DNA of 64,000 nt from Parapedobacter deserti (GCF_042646065.1 NZ_JBHRTA010000016.1:186001-250000), one strand, 5' to 3'. Shown: positions 16,119 to 25,275, counted from the stretch's first letter. Notes: generated from the letters alone by a model not told the origin. A program made the numbers and translations.

Positions 16119-16151
16119 GGATAGCCTTTCAACTATATTTATTGTATTGCC

Positions 16152-16188
16152 AAGCCGGCCCTCATCCGTTGACGGCCGGCTTTTTTTT
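16152..16188 (+). terminator. Intrinsic terminator after the cold-shock gene
   Basis: AAGCCGGCC (16152-16160) pairs with GGCCGGCTT (16174-16182), 13-base loop, followed by eight T in all (16181-16188). It is a strong rho-independent terminator on the plus strand. Confidence 0.9.
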
Positions 16189-16218
16189 GTGCTGCCCAGA
16201 TGTAATGCCTCCAATCGG

Positions 16219-16470
16219 TTATTGCGCTGATGAGGAAGGGGGCAGCAAGTTATCGATGTCGCGGGCGAGTTTCCGGTCTTTTTCCGTAATGGTGTTACCT
16301 GCATCATGTGTGGACAACCAAATTCCCACCTTATTCCATGTATTGTTCCATGTAGGATGATGGTTATGTTGCTCGGCGAGCAAAGCTACCCGAACCATAA
16401 ATGCAAATGCCTCGGAGAAATCAACAAACGTGAACGATCGGTAAAGCGTGTTATTTTCTTCTTTCCACAT
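16219..16470 (-). CDS. 4a-hydroxytetrahydrobiopterin dehydratase (PCD/DCoH family)
   Basis: The 83-residue protein shows the PCD active-site signature EQHNHHPTW (residues 33-41), with His35, His37/38 and Trp41, then a later STHDAGNTITEKD. The enzyme dehydrates 4a-hydroxytetrahydropterin, recycling the cofactor of phenylalanine hydroxylase, and in many bacteria may serve pterin or molybdopterin metabolism. No aromatic amino acid hydroxylase is in the window. It lies 76 bp after recO on the same strand. Confidence 0.92.
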   Translation of the reverse strand: MWKEENNTLYRSFTFVDFSEAFAFMVRVALLAEQHNHHPTWNNTWNKVGIWLSTHDAGNTITEKDRKLARDIDNLLPPSSSAQ

Positions 16471-16546
16471 TATAAAATGAGTTAGCTGGCACAGTAAATC
16501 AGTACATAAAACAAAGAGCAGCAGATATTGTTTTGTGAACGGTGCG

Positions 16547-17269
16547 TTAGCTGAGCACTTCCTCGAGAACGGTGTGTGATTTTATTTCGCCTAAATTGTC
16601 GATGTGGAGCTGGTAGAAATCGATAATTTTAGCGAGCAGGAAACGTCGGTCGGCCACAGGTAGCTGCAAGTTTCCCAGATTTTCGACAGCACATGCCATC
16701 AGACCGGCCATTTGCGAAACGTGGGGTTGTTGTAATATGAGGGCGTGCGTAGGTAATCTGTCGCAAAAAACACCGTCTTTCAGATCGAAAAAACCTTGCC
16801 CGTGCTTGGGTGCTGCAGCGCCGAAACCAAGAAAGCGCGAAAGTCTGAGCAGAAAGAACAGGTGGAAATCCGGTGGCATCTTTTCGGCGGAGTCCAGCCA
16901 AGAAATGGCGTTGAATACAAAATTGAACAACGGTTCGTCAGCAGCTTGTTGGCGGAGGCTCTTATGTAATATTTCATTAAGGAATAAGACAACAGTACTT
17001 TTCATGATGTCATATGGGATGGATTGAAAAGAAGGCTGCTGTCGGGCTTCGGCAATGCGTTGCAATGTAGATTGCTCACGAAAGTGCACCACCATATCGA
17101 GCAGGGATAATGGCTGGAAGAGCATCATACCGATTTTCGCTTTTGGTCTCCGGGCGCCCTTGACAAGGTAAGACTGGAGACCAAGCTTTTCTGTAAAAAC
17201 CTGTGCGATGAGACTACTCTCAGAATAGTTCGTCGACTTCAATACGATGCCCCGCGTCTTGTGCAGCAT
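16547..17269 (-). CDS. recO: DNA repair protein RecO
   Basis: RecO helps RecR load RecA onto SSB-coated single strands. The 240-residue product has the N-terminal OB fold (LHKTRGIVLKSTNYSESSLI, TEKLGLQSYLVKGARRPK) and an all-helical C-terminal domain. The zinc-binding cysteine set of some RecO proteins is missing. The ATG at 17269 gives MLHKTRGIVL, the family start, and follows the dgkA stop by one base; an in-frame TTG at 17278 is less likely. It is the last gene of a three-gene operon. Confidence 0.94.
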   Translation of the reverse strand: MLHKTRGIVLKSTNYSESSLIAQVFTEKLGLQSYLVKGARRPKAKIGMMLFQPLSLLDMVVHFREQSTLQRIAEARQQPSFQSIPYDIMKSTVVLFLNEILHKSLRQQAADEPLFNFVFNAISWLDSAEKMPPDFHLFFLLRLSRFLGFGAAAPKHGQGFFDLKDGVFCDRLPTHALILQQPHVSQMAGLMACAVENLGNLQLPVADRRFLLAKIIDFYQLHIDNLGEIKSHTVLEEVLS

Positions 17270-17270
17270 G

Positions 17271-17636
17271 TTATCCAAAAAAATACGTCCAGACTTTAGG
17301 AAAAAAAATCGAAACTCCTATTACAGCTGCGAGGCCGGAAGCCACCAGTACCGCGCCCGCCGCGGCATCCTTGGCTTTTTTAGCCAACGGGTGATCGTTA
17401 GGGGATACCAGGTCAACGAGGGTTTCGATCGCGGTGTTTGCCAGCTCAGCAATGAATACCAACGCAATACACAGCCCAATCCACCGCCATTCGGAGGCCC
17501 GCAGATCCATCCATACGCCGAGGGTCACCGCCAACAAGCCCAGCACGAGATGAACTTTCATGTTACGCTCCGTGTGGTAACTTGCTACTATACCCCTGAA
17601 AGCGTTAGAGAACGGGTTTGAATGGCCTTTATTCAT
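17271..17636 (-). CDS. dgkA: Diacylglycerol kinase family membrane protein
   Basis: The 121-residue integral membrane kinase of the DgkA/undecaprenol kinase family has three hydrophobic segments and the family core ELANTAIETLVDLVSP (around residues 65-80), plus KDAAAGAVLVAS. Members phosphorylate diacylglycerol or undecaprenol in the inner membrane for lipid recycling; in Gram-positives the substrate is undecaprenol, and here it is not known. Its ATG overlaps the preceding gene by 8 bases (ATGAATAA), and its stop is one base before the recO ATG. Confidence 0.9.
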   Translation of the reverse strand: MNKGHSNPFSNAFRGIVASYHTERNMKVHLVLGLLAVTLGVWMDLRASEWRWIGLCIALVFIAELANTAIETLVDLVSPNDHPLAKKAKDAAAGAVLVASGLAAVIGVSIFFPKVWTYFFG

Positions 17637-17868
17637 TTTCGTGCTGTCGCTCTTTGCGTTCTTCCAAGATACTTTGGCGCTCGATTTTTCGGATAAAACT
17701 ATAAAAGACCGTCAAGAAGCCGATGCCGAAAATGACGACACCGATTGCCATCACCCATTTATACAGATCGATCTCCTTATCCATCAGGTAATATCCCAAT
17801 ATACAGCATGCAGCCCCACAGGTAGTGAAAATTAAGCCTCTACGTAAGTATTTGTTCATAATCATCAT
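17629..17868 (-). CDS. Small two-helix membrane protein, unknown function
   Basis: I do not recognise this 79-residue protein. It has two hydrophobic segments (about residues 10-27 and 38-57) flanked by basic residues, and a highly charged tail (EERKERQHENE). A second in-frame ATG at 17859 (MNKYLRRGL) is an equally good start. It heads the operon with dgkA and recO and overlaps dgkA by 8 bases, so it is very probably translated. A TATCTTTG box lies upstream at 17891-17898. Confidence 0.7.
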   Translation of the reverse strand: MMIMNKYLRRGLIFTTCGAACCILGYYLMDKEIDLYKWVMAIGVVIFGIGFLTVFYSFIRKIERQSILEERKERQHENE

Positions 17869-17890
17869 TTATTAAACAATGACAACTGCA

Positions 17891-17898
17891 CAAAGATA
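17891..17898 (-). promoter_or_regulatory. Promoter -7 box of the small membrane protein-dgkA-recO operon
   Basis: The minus strand reads TATCTTTG, 22 to 31 bases before the two possible start codons (17868, 17859). Confidence 0.5.
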
Positions 17899-17949
17899 AG
17901 GTTTATCAACTGATGCATTTATTACTATATTTAGGCTTTATTTTATGTC

Positions 17950-19002
17950 ATGGCCAATATGACTTTACGTGATATCGCGAAAGCGCTGGATCTGTCTGTT
18001 TCGACGGTATCCAAGGCGTTGCGTGATAGCTATGAAATAGGCGGGGAGACTAAAAAACGGGTTGTGGATTATGCGCGGGCGAATCATTACCAGCCAAATC
18101 GGATGGCAAAAAGTCTAAAGGAGGGAAAAAGCGGATCCATCGGCGTTGTCATCTGTTCGATCGATAACAGCTTTGTCTCTCGCATGCTTGACGGTATTGA
18201 TGGGGCATGTTCAGCAGCGGGGTATGATATGATTATCATGCAAAGTAAAGAATCGTTATTTCAGGAGAAATCATGCCTGAAACAGCTTGAAGCCCGCGGG
18301 GTGGAAGGCGTGTTGATATCGCCATCTGCCGAAACAATGAATTTTGAACACCTTTCCGCGCTCAGGGACCAAGGCATACCCCTGGTTTTGTTTGACCGAA
18401 TCTGCGATGACTTCCCTTCGGATCAAGTCGGTATTGACAACCATAAGGGTGCTTTCCAAGCCACGCAACACCTGATCGCTAATGGCTACAGGCGTATCGC
18501 GATGCTAAATATAGACCCGGGTGTCCATTTTGCGTCACAGCGCAGCAACGGGTATGCTGATGCATTGAAGGCCAATCGCATCGCGTACCGAAAGGAGTAT
18601 GTACGTTTTTGCAGGTGTTCTGACAACGAGGGATTGAAAGATTGTGTGGATGAAAGCATCCGGTCACTTCTCGAATTGGCGGAACCTCCCGACGCGCTTT
18701 TCACGGCTACTGACCAGCTGTCAACGCATAGTCTCAGCGTCATGCATCAGCTGGGCTGTCGCATTCCGCAGGACATTGCACTTATTGGTTTCAGCAATAC
18801 TGAATTGGCCGGGATGCTCACCCCTCCGCTATCTACGGTATACCAGCCGGCTTTTGAGATCGGACAACGTGCCGCGGAAAAACTTATCAAGCTGATTAGG
18901 GGAAAAAACCTGCAGGACAATTTTTATGAAACGGTCCGGCTTCCTATTCGGTTGGACATCCGGAACTCATCAAGTCGCACTAAGAATCAAGCAGTTGTAT
19001 AA
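17950..19002 (+). CDS. LacI/GalR-family transcriptional regulator
   Basis: The 350-residue protein starts with a LacI helix-turn-helix (TLRDIAKALDLSVSTVSKAL, residues 5-24) and hinge (NHYQPNRMAKSLKEGKSGSIG), followed by a periplasmic-binding-protein-like sugar sensor (for example VLFDRICDDFPSDQVGIDN, IALIGFSNTELAGML). In Bacteroidota such regulators usually control sugar uptake and catabolism. The target is unknown; no sugar operon is adjacent. The 3' end overlaps the convergent coaBC gene by 23 bp. Confidence 0.92.
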   Translation: MANMTLRDIAKALDLSVSTVSKALRDSYEIGGETKKRVVDYARANHYQPNRMAKSLKEGKSGSIGVVICSIDNSFVSRMLDGIDGACSAAGYDMIIMQSKESLFQEKSCLKQLEARGVEGVLISPSAETMNFEHLSALRDQGIPLVLFDRICDDFPSDQVGIDNHKGAFQATQHLIANGYRRIAMLNIDPGVHFASQRSNGYADALKANRIAYRKEYVRFCRCSDNEGLKDCVDESIRSLLELAEPPDALFTATDQLSTHSLSVMHQLGCRIPQDIALIGFSNTELAGMLTPPLSTVYQPAFEIGQRAAEKLIKLIRGKNLQDNFYETVRLPIRLDIRNSSSRTKNQAVV

Positions 19003-20185
19003 TACGGGTACAGATGTCTTGTGCAACCGCCGTTTTCGGTTTGAGTTCAAAAACTTCCATGGATGCGTGCTTATCGATGATGGTGATCTTGTTGTGGTCT
19101 CCCGCAAATCCGGCGCCTTCGTCGCGCATTGAGTTCAATACGATAAAATCAAGGTTTTTCCTACGCAGTTTATCAATGGCATTGGCGTGCTCGTCGTGGG
19201 TTTCTAACGCGAAGCCTATGAGCACCTGACCTTTTTGCTTACGTTTACCCAATGTGGCGAGTATATCTGTCGTTTTTACCAATTCTATCCCGAGGTTTTT
19301 GCCCTCGTTTTTCTTGATTTTAAGGTCGGCCACCGACTTAGGAGTGTAGTCAGCTACGGCCGCGCCCATGACCGTAATGTCCGCTTCGGTGAAATGTGTC
19401 AAACATGCTTCGAGCATATCGGCGGCTGAAGTAACGGCTACATGCCGGACGGCTTCGGGCGGCGCCAAGTCTGTAGGCCCACTCACCAAGGTAACATCTG
19501 CACCAAGTCGCCGCAATTCAGCAGCTATTGCATATCCCATCTTGCCGCTGGAGTGGTTGCTGATATAGCGGACCGGATCAATAGCCTCGTGGGTAGGACC
19601 GGCCGTCACCAACGCCTTTTTGTTCGCCAGGGGCAAGCCTTCCGTAAAGTAAGTGTCGAGGGCGGTCAGGATGGCTTCAGGTTCGGCGAGCCGTCCCTCG
19701 CCGTTGAGGCCGCTGGCTAGTTCCCCTGTTCCGGGTGGAATAATGCGGTTGCCAAACGTCTGGAGCCGGGCGATGTTGGCTTGGGTACTGCCATGATTCC
19801 ACATGTCCAAATCCATGGCCGGTGCAAGGAAGACGGGACATTTGGCCGAAAGATAAACAGCGCAAAGCAAGTTGTCGCAAAGACCTTGTGCAAATTTCCC
19901 AAGTGTGTTCGCACTCGCAGGAGCAATCACGATGGCGTCTGTAGCCAATGCGAGATGCACGTGGTTGTTCCACACCCCAGTGGAGGGATCAAAATAATCT
20001 ACCAGTACTGGCTTACCTGAAAGCGTAGCAAGCGTTAGCGGAGTAATGAAATGCGTAGCTTCGGGAGTCATCACTACCTGTACCTGTGCGCCGGCCTTGA
20101 CCAACAGGCGGGTCAGAAGGGCCGACTTGTAGGCAGCTATGCTGCCACAGATACCCAGGAGAACGTGCTTTCCCCGAATACTCAT
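18980..20185 (-). CDS. coaBC: Bifunctional phosphopantothenoylcysteine decarboxylase/phosphopantothenate-cysteine ligase
   Basis: CoaBC makes 4'-phosphopantetheine for coenzyme A in two steps. The flavin-dependent CoaC half (about residues 1-180) has ICGSIAAYKS, MTPEATHFITPLTLATLSG and PASANTLGKFAQGLCDNL. The CoaB half has TAGPTHEAIDPVRYISNHSSG (near residue 191) and AAVADYTP, with the nucleotide-binding KIKK. The 401-residue length is normal. It follows rpoZ by three bases, in the order bamD-rpoZ-coaBC conserved in Bacteroidota. Confidence 0.97.
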   Translation of the reverse strand: MSIRGKHVLLGICGSIAAYKSALLTRLLVKAGAQVQVVMTPEATHFITPLTLATLSGKPVLVDYFDPSTGVWNNHVHLALATDAIVIAPASANTLGKFAQGLCDNLLCAVYLSAKCPVFLAPAMDLDMWNHGSTQANIARLQTFGNRIIPPGTGELASGLNGEGRLAEPEAILTALDTYFTEGLPLANKKALVTAGPTHEAIDPVRYISNHSSGKMGYAIAAELRRLGADVTLVSGPTDLAPPEAVRHVAVTSAADMLEACLTHFTEADITVMGAAVADYTPKSVADLKIKKNEGKNLGIELVKTTDILATLGKRKQKGQVLIGFALETHDEHANAIDKLRRKNLDFIVLNSMRDEGAGFAGDHNKITIIDKHASMEVFELKPKTAVAQDICTRIIQLLDS

Positions 20186-20188
20186 TCA

Positions 20189-20524
20189 CTACTCTTCTTC
20201 TTTTTCCGCAACGGGATTCCGGAAATAGACCTTGCCATTCAGGAACTCGTCGACAGCTATCAACGTGGGTTTAGGTAGGCGTTCGTAGTGCTTGGAGATC
20301 TCGATCTGCTCACGATTCTCGAAAACCTCTTCCAGATTATCGTTAGTGGTTGCGAATTCGGCCAGCTTACTGTTCAGCTCTTCCTTCATATCCACCGCGA
20401 TCTGGTTGGCTCGCTTGCTGACGATGACGATCGATTCGTAGATGTTGTCCGTCTTCTTGTCCAACTCCCTTAAATCACGGGTCACGGTGGTGTTGGGAAC
20501 GGTTTTGCTTATTTGAATACTCAT
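20189..20524 (-). CDS. rpoZ: RNA polymerase omega subunit (RpoZ/Rpb6 family)
   Basis: The 111-residue Bacteroidota-type omega protein is less like E. coli RpoZ than Rpb6. The conserved segment is NIYESIVIVSKRANQIAVD (about residues 27-45), matching the YE.....KRA.Q motif that wraps the C-terminus of beta prime. The end, KPTLIAVDEFLNGKVYFRN, is typical of the phylum. It lies between bamD (15 bp) and coaBC (3 bp), which supports the call. Confidence 0.9.
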   Translation of the reverse strand: MSIQISKTVPNTTVTRDLRELDKKTDNIYESIVIVSKRANQIAVDMKEELNSKLAEFATTNDNLEEVFENREQIEISKHYERLPKPTLIAVDEFLNGKVYFRNPVAEKEEE

Positions 20525-20539
20525 ATTTTGTTCCTTATC

Positions 20540-21445
20540 TTATTTATTTTCTGGTAACGAGGCTGTTTCCCTTTCTGCCGATTCGCCCTCCGCTGAAGAG
20601 GCAGCTGCGAGTTGGGCACTATATCGCTTAGCGGTTTCAGCCCCCTTTTCAGCATCCTGTTTAAGCTGATCCGCTTCCTTGCGGAATTTGCTGTCAGGAT
20701 AAGCGGATATGAAATTGTTATACAAATCAATGGCCTCCCCGAAACGCTCTTCCTGCCTTCTTGGATGGCTTTGGTTGGCGTAAAGGCATTGTGCCTTGAT
20801 ACTTAGAAACTCCATCTCTTCTGCATATTTTGTGTCGGGAAATTCCCGGAGCATGTTGTCGAAAGCAATTACAGCAGCTCTATAATCTCCGTCCAAGCCC
20901 ATATCAAGGTACAGCTTGGCGTTGTTAAACGCCTTGGTTTCCAATTTATCCCGCAACTGCTGGATCAGGCCGGAAGCCTCTTCGGCGCGCTCACTTGTGG
21001 GATACAGATTGATGAACAGCTGGAGGGCTTCGATCGCGCGGTAGGTATATTCTTGGTCGAGTCCCACTTTCGGGGATTCAAGAAAATAGCAATAGGCGCC
21101 CATATAACGGCATTCTTCTGCCCGTGGGCTATTCGGATATGTATCTGTAAATTGCTTGAAGTGAAATCTTGCGGTAGGATAATCCCGCAAGTGATAGTTA
21201 GTATAAGCCGTGTAGTAATACAGGTCTTCGGCTTCTGCCTGACCGCGGTACTTCGTCACCAAATCATCAAACAGGATGCGGGCCTTTTCATACTTTTTGT
21301 TGTTGTAATATTTAATGGCTTCTTGGTATTTCTGTGCGATATTGTTACTGGCCCGCAATTTCTCGAATTTGCTCTTGCACCCAGCAACCGTCACTACCAA
21401 AAACACGAGGGCAGCCCACGCCACTATTCGCCTATTTATAAACAT
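20540..21445 (-). CDS. bamD: Outer membrane assembly lipoprotein BamD
   Basis: BamD is the essential lipoprotein of the BAM complex that inserts beta-barrels into the outer membrane. The 301-residue product has a signal peptide with lipobox VAGC (Cys23), then TPR-like repeats (KYEKARILFDDLV, YPTARFHFKQF, YPNSPRAEECRYM, YRAAVIAFDNML, FGEAIDLYNNFI). The tail (residues 270-301) is charged and rich in Ala and Glu. It heads the operon with rpoZ and coaBC and has a well-formed promoter whose -7 box is four bases from the ATG. Confidence 0.95.
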   Translation of the reverse strand: MFINRRIVAWAALVFLVVTVAGCKSKFEKLRASNNIAQKYQEAIKYYNNKKYEKARILFDDLVTKYRGQAEAEDLYYYTAYTNYHLRDYPTARFHFKQFTDTYPNSPRAEECRYMGAYCYFLESPKVGLDQEYTYRAIEALQLFINLYPTSERAEEASGLIQQLRDKLETKAFNNAKLYLDMGLDGDYRAAVIAFDNMLREFPDTKYAEEMEFLSIKAQCLYANQSHPRRQEERFGEAIDLYNNFISAYPDSKFRKEADQLKQDAEKGAETAKRYSAQLAAASSAEGESAERETASLPENK

Positions 21446-21449
21446 TCTG

Positions 21450-21480
21450 CAAAGATAAGTGAAATTAAAATAGCTGTCAA
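21450..21480 (-). promoter_or_regulatory. bamD promoter, TTG-N20-TATCTTTG
   Basis: On the minus strand TTG (21478-21480) and TATCTTTG (21450-21457) are 20 bases apart. The -7 box ends four bases before the bamD ATG, so translation is probably from a leaderless transcript. Confidence 0.65.
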
Positions 21481-21680
21481 TTAAATTTTTAGGGGCAAGA
21501 TAGGGTGAAAAAGCAGTACCGTCAAGCGGTTTAACAGAGTTTAACAGATGGCGGCATGCATGGCTGCTGATTTTTCGGTTACACGAATTACATCTTCGGT
21601 TATTTTAGTTACTTTGTCATCGGTCATTCCACACAAATGAAAAGGGTTTGCGTCAGCCATTTAACAACAAAGTCACAAAC

Positions 21681-24212
21681 ATGAGGGGTTTCTTAATCGC
21701 ATTTATTTTGTTATGCTATGTTTTGGTTTGTGCCGGTGCACAGCCAAAGTCGCCTAAGGAATTTCTAGGTTACGAACTTGGTGAGCGGTTTACGCCACAT
21801 CACCGGGTAGTCGCCTATTTCGAGCATGTAGCAGCGACAAATGACAACGTACACCTTTTGCATTATGGGACAAGCTACGAGTGGCGTCCGCTTGTCGTCG
21901 CGTTTGTGTCGTCGACTGCTAATATGGCACGGCTGGAAACCATCCGGCAGGATAATCTTCGGCGGGCCGGAATTGAACCCGGTGAGGTCACGACCCGGAT
22001 CCCGGTTGTCTGGTTCAGCTATAACGTGCATGGCAATGAAGCCGTTTCATGCGAAACAGCCATGAAAACGTTATGGGAGCTGGTAAACCCAGCCAATGCG
22101 GAAAACAAGGGATGGCTGGAAAACACGGTGGTGGCGATAGACCCTTGCCTAAATCCCGACGGACAGGAGCGGTATGTCAATTGGTACAACCAGAAGGTAA
22201 ATCGAAGGTTGCAACCGGACCCCCAGTCGGTGGAACATCATGAGCCGTGGCCCGGTGGGAGACCAAATCACTACCTCTTCGATCTCAACCGGGACTGGGC
22301 GTGGCAGGTGCAGCGTGAGTCTCAGGCGCGCGTTCGGCTGTACAACCGATGGATGCCACAGGTGCATGTAGATTTCCATGAGCAGGGGATTAATGCTCCA
22401 TATTACTTTGCCCCCGCTGCGGAACCCGTGCATGCCCTTGTTTCCAATTTCCAGCGTGAATTTCAGGAGACCGTGGGCCGCAACAACGCCCGTTATTTTG
22501 ATAAACATGCGTGGTTATACTTCACCCGGGAAATATTTGACCTGTTTTATCCCAGCTATGGCGACAGCTGGCCGATGTTCAATGGTGCAATCGGCATGAC
22601 TTACGAGCAGGGTGGGTCCGGCCGTGCGGGGCTCGGTGTACTGACAGCCCTTGGCGACACCCTCAGCCTCAGAGAGCGTATCGCCCACCATTATACTTCC
22701 GGCATGGCCACGATCGAGACCGTGTCTACCCATTCCGGGCGGCTGCTGGACGAATATGCGGCCTATTTCGAGGAAAGCCAGTCGAACCCCCAAGGACAAT
22801 ATAAAGCCTATGTCGTCAAACCCGGAGGAACCCCAGAGCGGTTGGAAACGTTGAAAACACTACTTGACCGCAACGGCATTCGCTATGGGCACGCCGAACG
22901 CGGGGCCCGGCTGGAGGGATTAGATTATTTCAGCGGTAAAACGGTATCCTTTACCCTTGATGCCGGCGATCTTGTTATCAGCGCGCATCAGCCCAAATCC
23001 ATCCTCGTGCAGACACTTTTCGAGCCGAACCCCTCGCTATCGGACAGCCTGACGTACGACATTACGAGTTGGGCACTTCCGTATGCATACGGGCTTCACG
23101 CGTACGCGTTGGAAAGCCGATTGGAGGTCGCTGGCCCACGCCAGGGCACACTGTTTGAAGCAAACCACTTCGAAGGCAATCCGTTGGCCTATATTTGCCC
23201 ATGGTCATCGGTGGCACATGCCCGTTTTGCCGCGGGATTGCTTAACGAAGGGGTACGGGTGCGCTATGCCGAAAGACCGTTTAAACTTAACGGGAAAGCC
23301 TATCCCTCCGGTTCGTTGGTCATTGGGCGCGCGGGCAATGAAAGCATCCCCAATTTTGCTAAACGGGTGGTTCAGTTAGCCGATACTTATCAAATTCGAC
23401 TCGACGCGGTCATGACAGGTTACGTAGAGGCGGGAAAAGACTTCGGATCAGGAGCAGTGAAGGCGATACAGGCGCCGAAGGTGGCGCTGATCGGGGGAAA
23501 CGGAGTCTCTTCGCTTAGTGTCGGTGAAGTGTGGCATTTTTTCGAACAGGAGCTTGACTACCCCCTTTCCATATTGGTACCGGAGCAGCTTGCATCGGCT
23601 GATCTTAGTCAATATAACACCATCATCTTGCCTTCGGGCAACTATGATGTTTGGGGTGATGACGAAGTACGCAAACTCCATGCTTGGGTAACTGCCGGCG
23701 GTAAATTGATTGTTATCGAGGCCGCGGTAGGCTTTCTCGCTGGCAGGGAGGGCTTTGGCATAACGACTTACTTGAACGACGCGGAACGGAAAGAAGCAGA
23801 AGAACGGCATGAGCGCGATGCCAAAGCAGCGCGCGTCATGGACTTTCAACATAGGGAACGAGAACGTATATCCCATACGGTCTCAGGTGCGATTGTAGAA
23901 GTAAAAATGGACCATTCATATGCGCTGGGGTTCGGTACCGGCGGTGCCTATTATACCCTTAGGAACGGTGGACGACGCTATGCGTATCTGAAGAATGGCA
24001 TAAATGCCGGCATTATCCCTGATCCAACGTACCACCGAGCCGGTTTCGTGGGGGCGAAAGCCAAAATGGGACTTCGGGAATCACTGGTATTCGGGGTAGA
24101 ACATAAAGGAAGAGGACAGATAATCTATATGGCGGACAATCCGCTGTTCCGTGGGTTTTGGGAATATGGAAAGCTGATCATGAGCAATGCGCTGTTCATG
24201 GTAGGGTATTAA
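21681..24212 (+). CDS. Secreted M14-family zinc metallocarboxypeptidase
   Basis: The 843-residue exported peptidase has a signal peptide (MRGFLIAFILLCYVLVCAGA) and an M14 catalytic domain. The zinc motif HxxE is HGNE (His117, Glu120), the third ligand is likely the His of VDFHEQG, and NPDGQERYVN is typical of the family. The C-terminal half is a glutamine-amidotransferase-like/ThuA-type fold (YNTIILPSGNYDVWGDDEV), as seen in large Bacteroidota M14 proteins. It probably acts on peptides in the periplasm or outside the cell. I chose the ATG at 21681 because an upstream in-frame start would precede the signal peptide. Confidence 0.9.
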   Translation: MRGFLIAFILLCYVLVCAGAQPKSPKEFLGYELGERFTPHHRVVAYFEHVAATNDNVHLLHYGTSYEWRPLVVAFVSSTANMARLETIRQDNLRRAGIEPGEVTTRIPVVWFSYNVHGNEAVSCETAMKTLWELVNPANAENKGWLENTVVAIDPCLNPDGQERYVNWYNQKVNRRLQPDPQSVEHHEPWPGGRPNHYLFDLNRDWAWQVQRESQARVRLYNRWMPQVHVDFHEQGINAPYYFAPAAEPVHALVSNFQREFQETVGRNNARYFDKHAWLYFTREIFDLFYPSYGDSWPMFNGAIGMTYEQGGSGRAGLGVLTALGDTLSLRERIAHHYTSGMATIETVSTHSGRLLDEYAAYFEESQSNPQGQYKAYVVKPGGTPERLETLKTLLDRNGIRYGHAERGARLEGLDYFSGKTVSFTLDAGDLVISAHQPKSILVQTLFEPNPSLSDSLTYDITSWALPYAYGLHAYALESRLEVAGPRQGTLFEANHFEGNPLAYICPWSSVAHARFAAGLLNEGVRVRYAERPFKLNGKAYPSGSLVIGRAGNESIPNFAKRVVQLADTYQIRLDAVMTGYVEAGKDFGSGAVKAIQAPKVALIGGNGVSSLSVGEVWHFFEQELDYPLSILVPEQLASADLSQYNTIILPSGNYDVWGDDEVRKLHAWVTAGGKLIVIEAAVGFLAGREGFGITTYLNDAERKEAEERHERDAKAARVMDFQHRERERISHTVSGAIVEVKMDHSYALGFGTGGAYYTLRNGGRRYAYLKNGINAGIIPDPTYHRAGFVGAKAKMGLRESLVFGVEHKGRGQIIYMADNPLFRGFWEYGKLIMSNALFMVGY

Positions 24213-24255
24213 AAAATTTCCGTATCTTTACGACTTTGAATAATCACAACGGATT

Positions 24256-24540
24256 ATGGAAATACGGGAAAGAGTAGAACAGGCTTTGGACTCCATTCGG
24301 CCGTACCTTGAGACGGATGGGGGGAATGTGCGGATAGACGAGATTACGCCGGAGAATGTGGTGAGACTGAAGCTTTTGGGATCTTGTGCTTCATGTGCGA
24401 TGAGCATCATGACATTCAAGGCAGGTCTGGAGCAAGCCATTAAAAAGGCCGTTCCTGAAATAACCGCTGTTGAGGCCATCAATATCACAGACATGGATGA
24501 CCCCAATGCTACGATGCCCGTTCCGAAAGTGAACGGATAG
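24256..24540 (+). CDS. NifU-like C-terminal domain (Nfu) iron-sulfur protein
   Basis: The 94-residue protein is a single Nfu domain, a carrier that delivers [4Fe-4S] clusters to apo-enzymes. The cluster-binding CxxC is in LGSCASCAMS (around residues 42-45 of the domain), and the N-terminal RPYLETDGGNV is the family hallmark. Likely clients in this window include NadA, IspH, AcnA and RimO. It begins 43 bp after the M14 gene, with a TATCTTTA sequence in between, so it may have its own promoter. Confidence 0.93.
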   Translation: MEIRERVEQALDSIRPYLETDGGNVRIDEITPENVVRLKLLGSCASCAMSIMTFKAGLEQAIKKAVPEITAVEAINITDMDDPNATMPVPKVNG

Positions 24541-24589
24541 GCTTGGGGGATTTAACATTATTTAACGGAAGGAAAAACCTACGAATGTG

Positions 24590-24597
24590 TAGTTTTG
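24590..24597 (+). promoter_or_regulatory. Promoter -7 box before the carboxypeptidase-regulatory-like protein
   Basis: TAGTTTTG matches TAnnTTTG and ends four bases before the ATG at 24602. Confidence 0.4.
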
Positions 24598-24601
24598 TTG
24601 C

Positions 24602-25255
24602 ATGGGTATGAGGTCAATCCGAAATATTTTGGTATTGTTGTTAACCGTCGGGGTGACGATCTCTTCCGTTGCCCAGCAACGGAAGCTTGTGCAGTTCAGC
24701 GGTGTCATCCATAATGCCGATACCAATGTGATCGTTCCCTATGTCACAGTGACAAATCTGTCGTTCAACAACCAGACATTTACCGCGAACCATCAGGGAT
24801 ACTTTTCATTTGTGGCCCATGAGGGCGACACAATCCTGTTCAGTTCTGTTGGTTACCGTGCGACCAGTATTGTTATCCCGGAGGTGCCAGCGGATAAATA
24901 TACCGCTATGGTAAACATGACCGCTGAAATCAAGGAGCTGCCCATGGTAACGCCATATCCTTGGGCGAGTATTGACGAATTCAATATGGCGTTTATGTCG
25001 CTGGAAATCGCCGATGATGATATCATTGTTGCCAAACGGAACCTTTCGCCTGAGTCATTAGCTGCAATGGCTGCGGTGACGCCGCGTAGTGCTGAGGAGA
25101 TCCAGAATTTCAGCGCGATGCAGAACCATATCGGTCTCACCAACAAAGCCGTGAACCAGCGGATGGCCAATCCGTTATTGAGCCCGTTTGCTTGGGGTAA
25201 CCTAATCCGGCAGATCACGGAAGGAAACAAAAGCCGGCAGCGGAGCGGCCAATAG
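24602..25255 (+). CDS. Exported protein with carboxypeptidase-D regulatory-like domain
   Basis: The 217-residue protein has a signal peptide (residues 1-25, ending SSVAQQ) and one CarboxypepD_reg-like beta-sandwich (FSGVIHNADTNVIVPYVTV ... HQGYFSFVAHEGDTILFSSVGY), the domain that in TonB receptors precedes the plug. There is no TonB barrel. The second half (residues 110-217) is a helical tail of unknown role. It is common in Sphingobacteriales and probably surface or periplasmic. It is convergent with the FtsX-type permease gene, 20 bp apart. Confidence 0.8.
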   Translation: MGMRSIRNILVLLLTVGVTISSVAQQRKLVQFSGVIHNADTNVIVPYVTVTNLSFNNQTFTANHQGYFSFVAHEGDTILFSSVGYRATSIVIPEVPADKYTAMVNMTAEIKELPMVTPYPWASIDEFNMAFMSLEIADDDIIVAKRNLSPESLAAMAAVTPRSAEEIQNFSAMQNHIGLTNKAVNQRMANPLLSPFAWGNLIRQITEGNKSRQRSGQ

Positions 25256-25275
25256 TGGCTTTAAACGACAACCGA

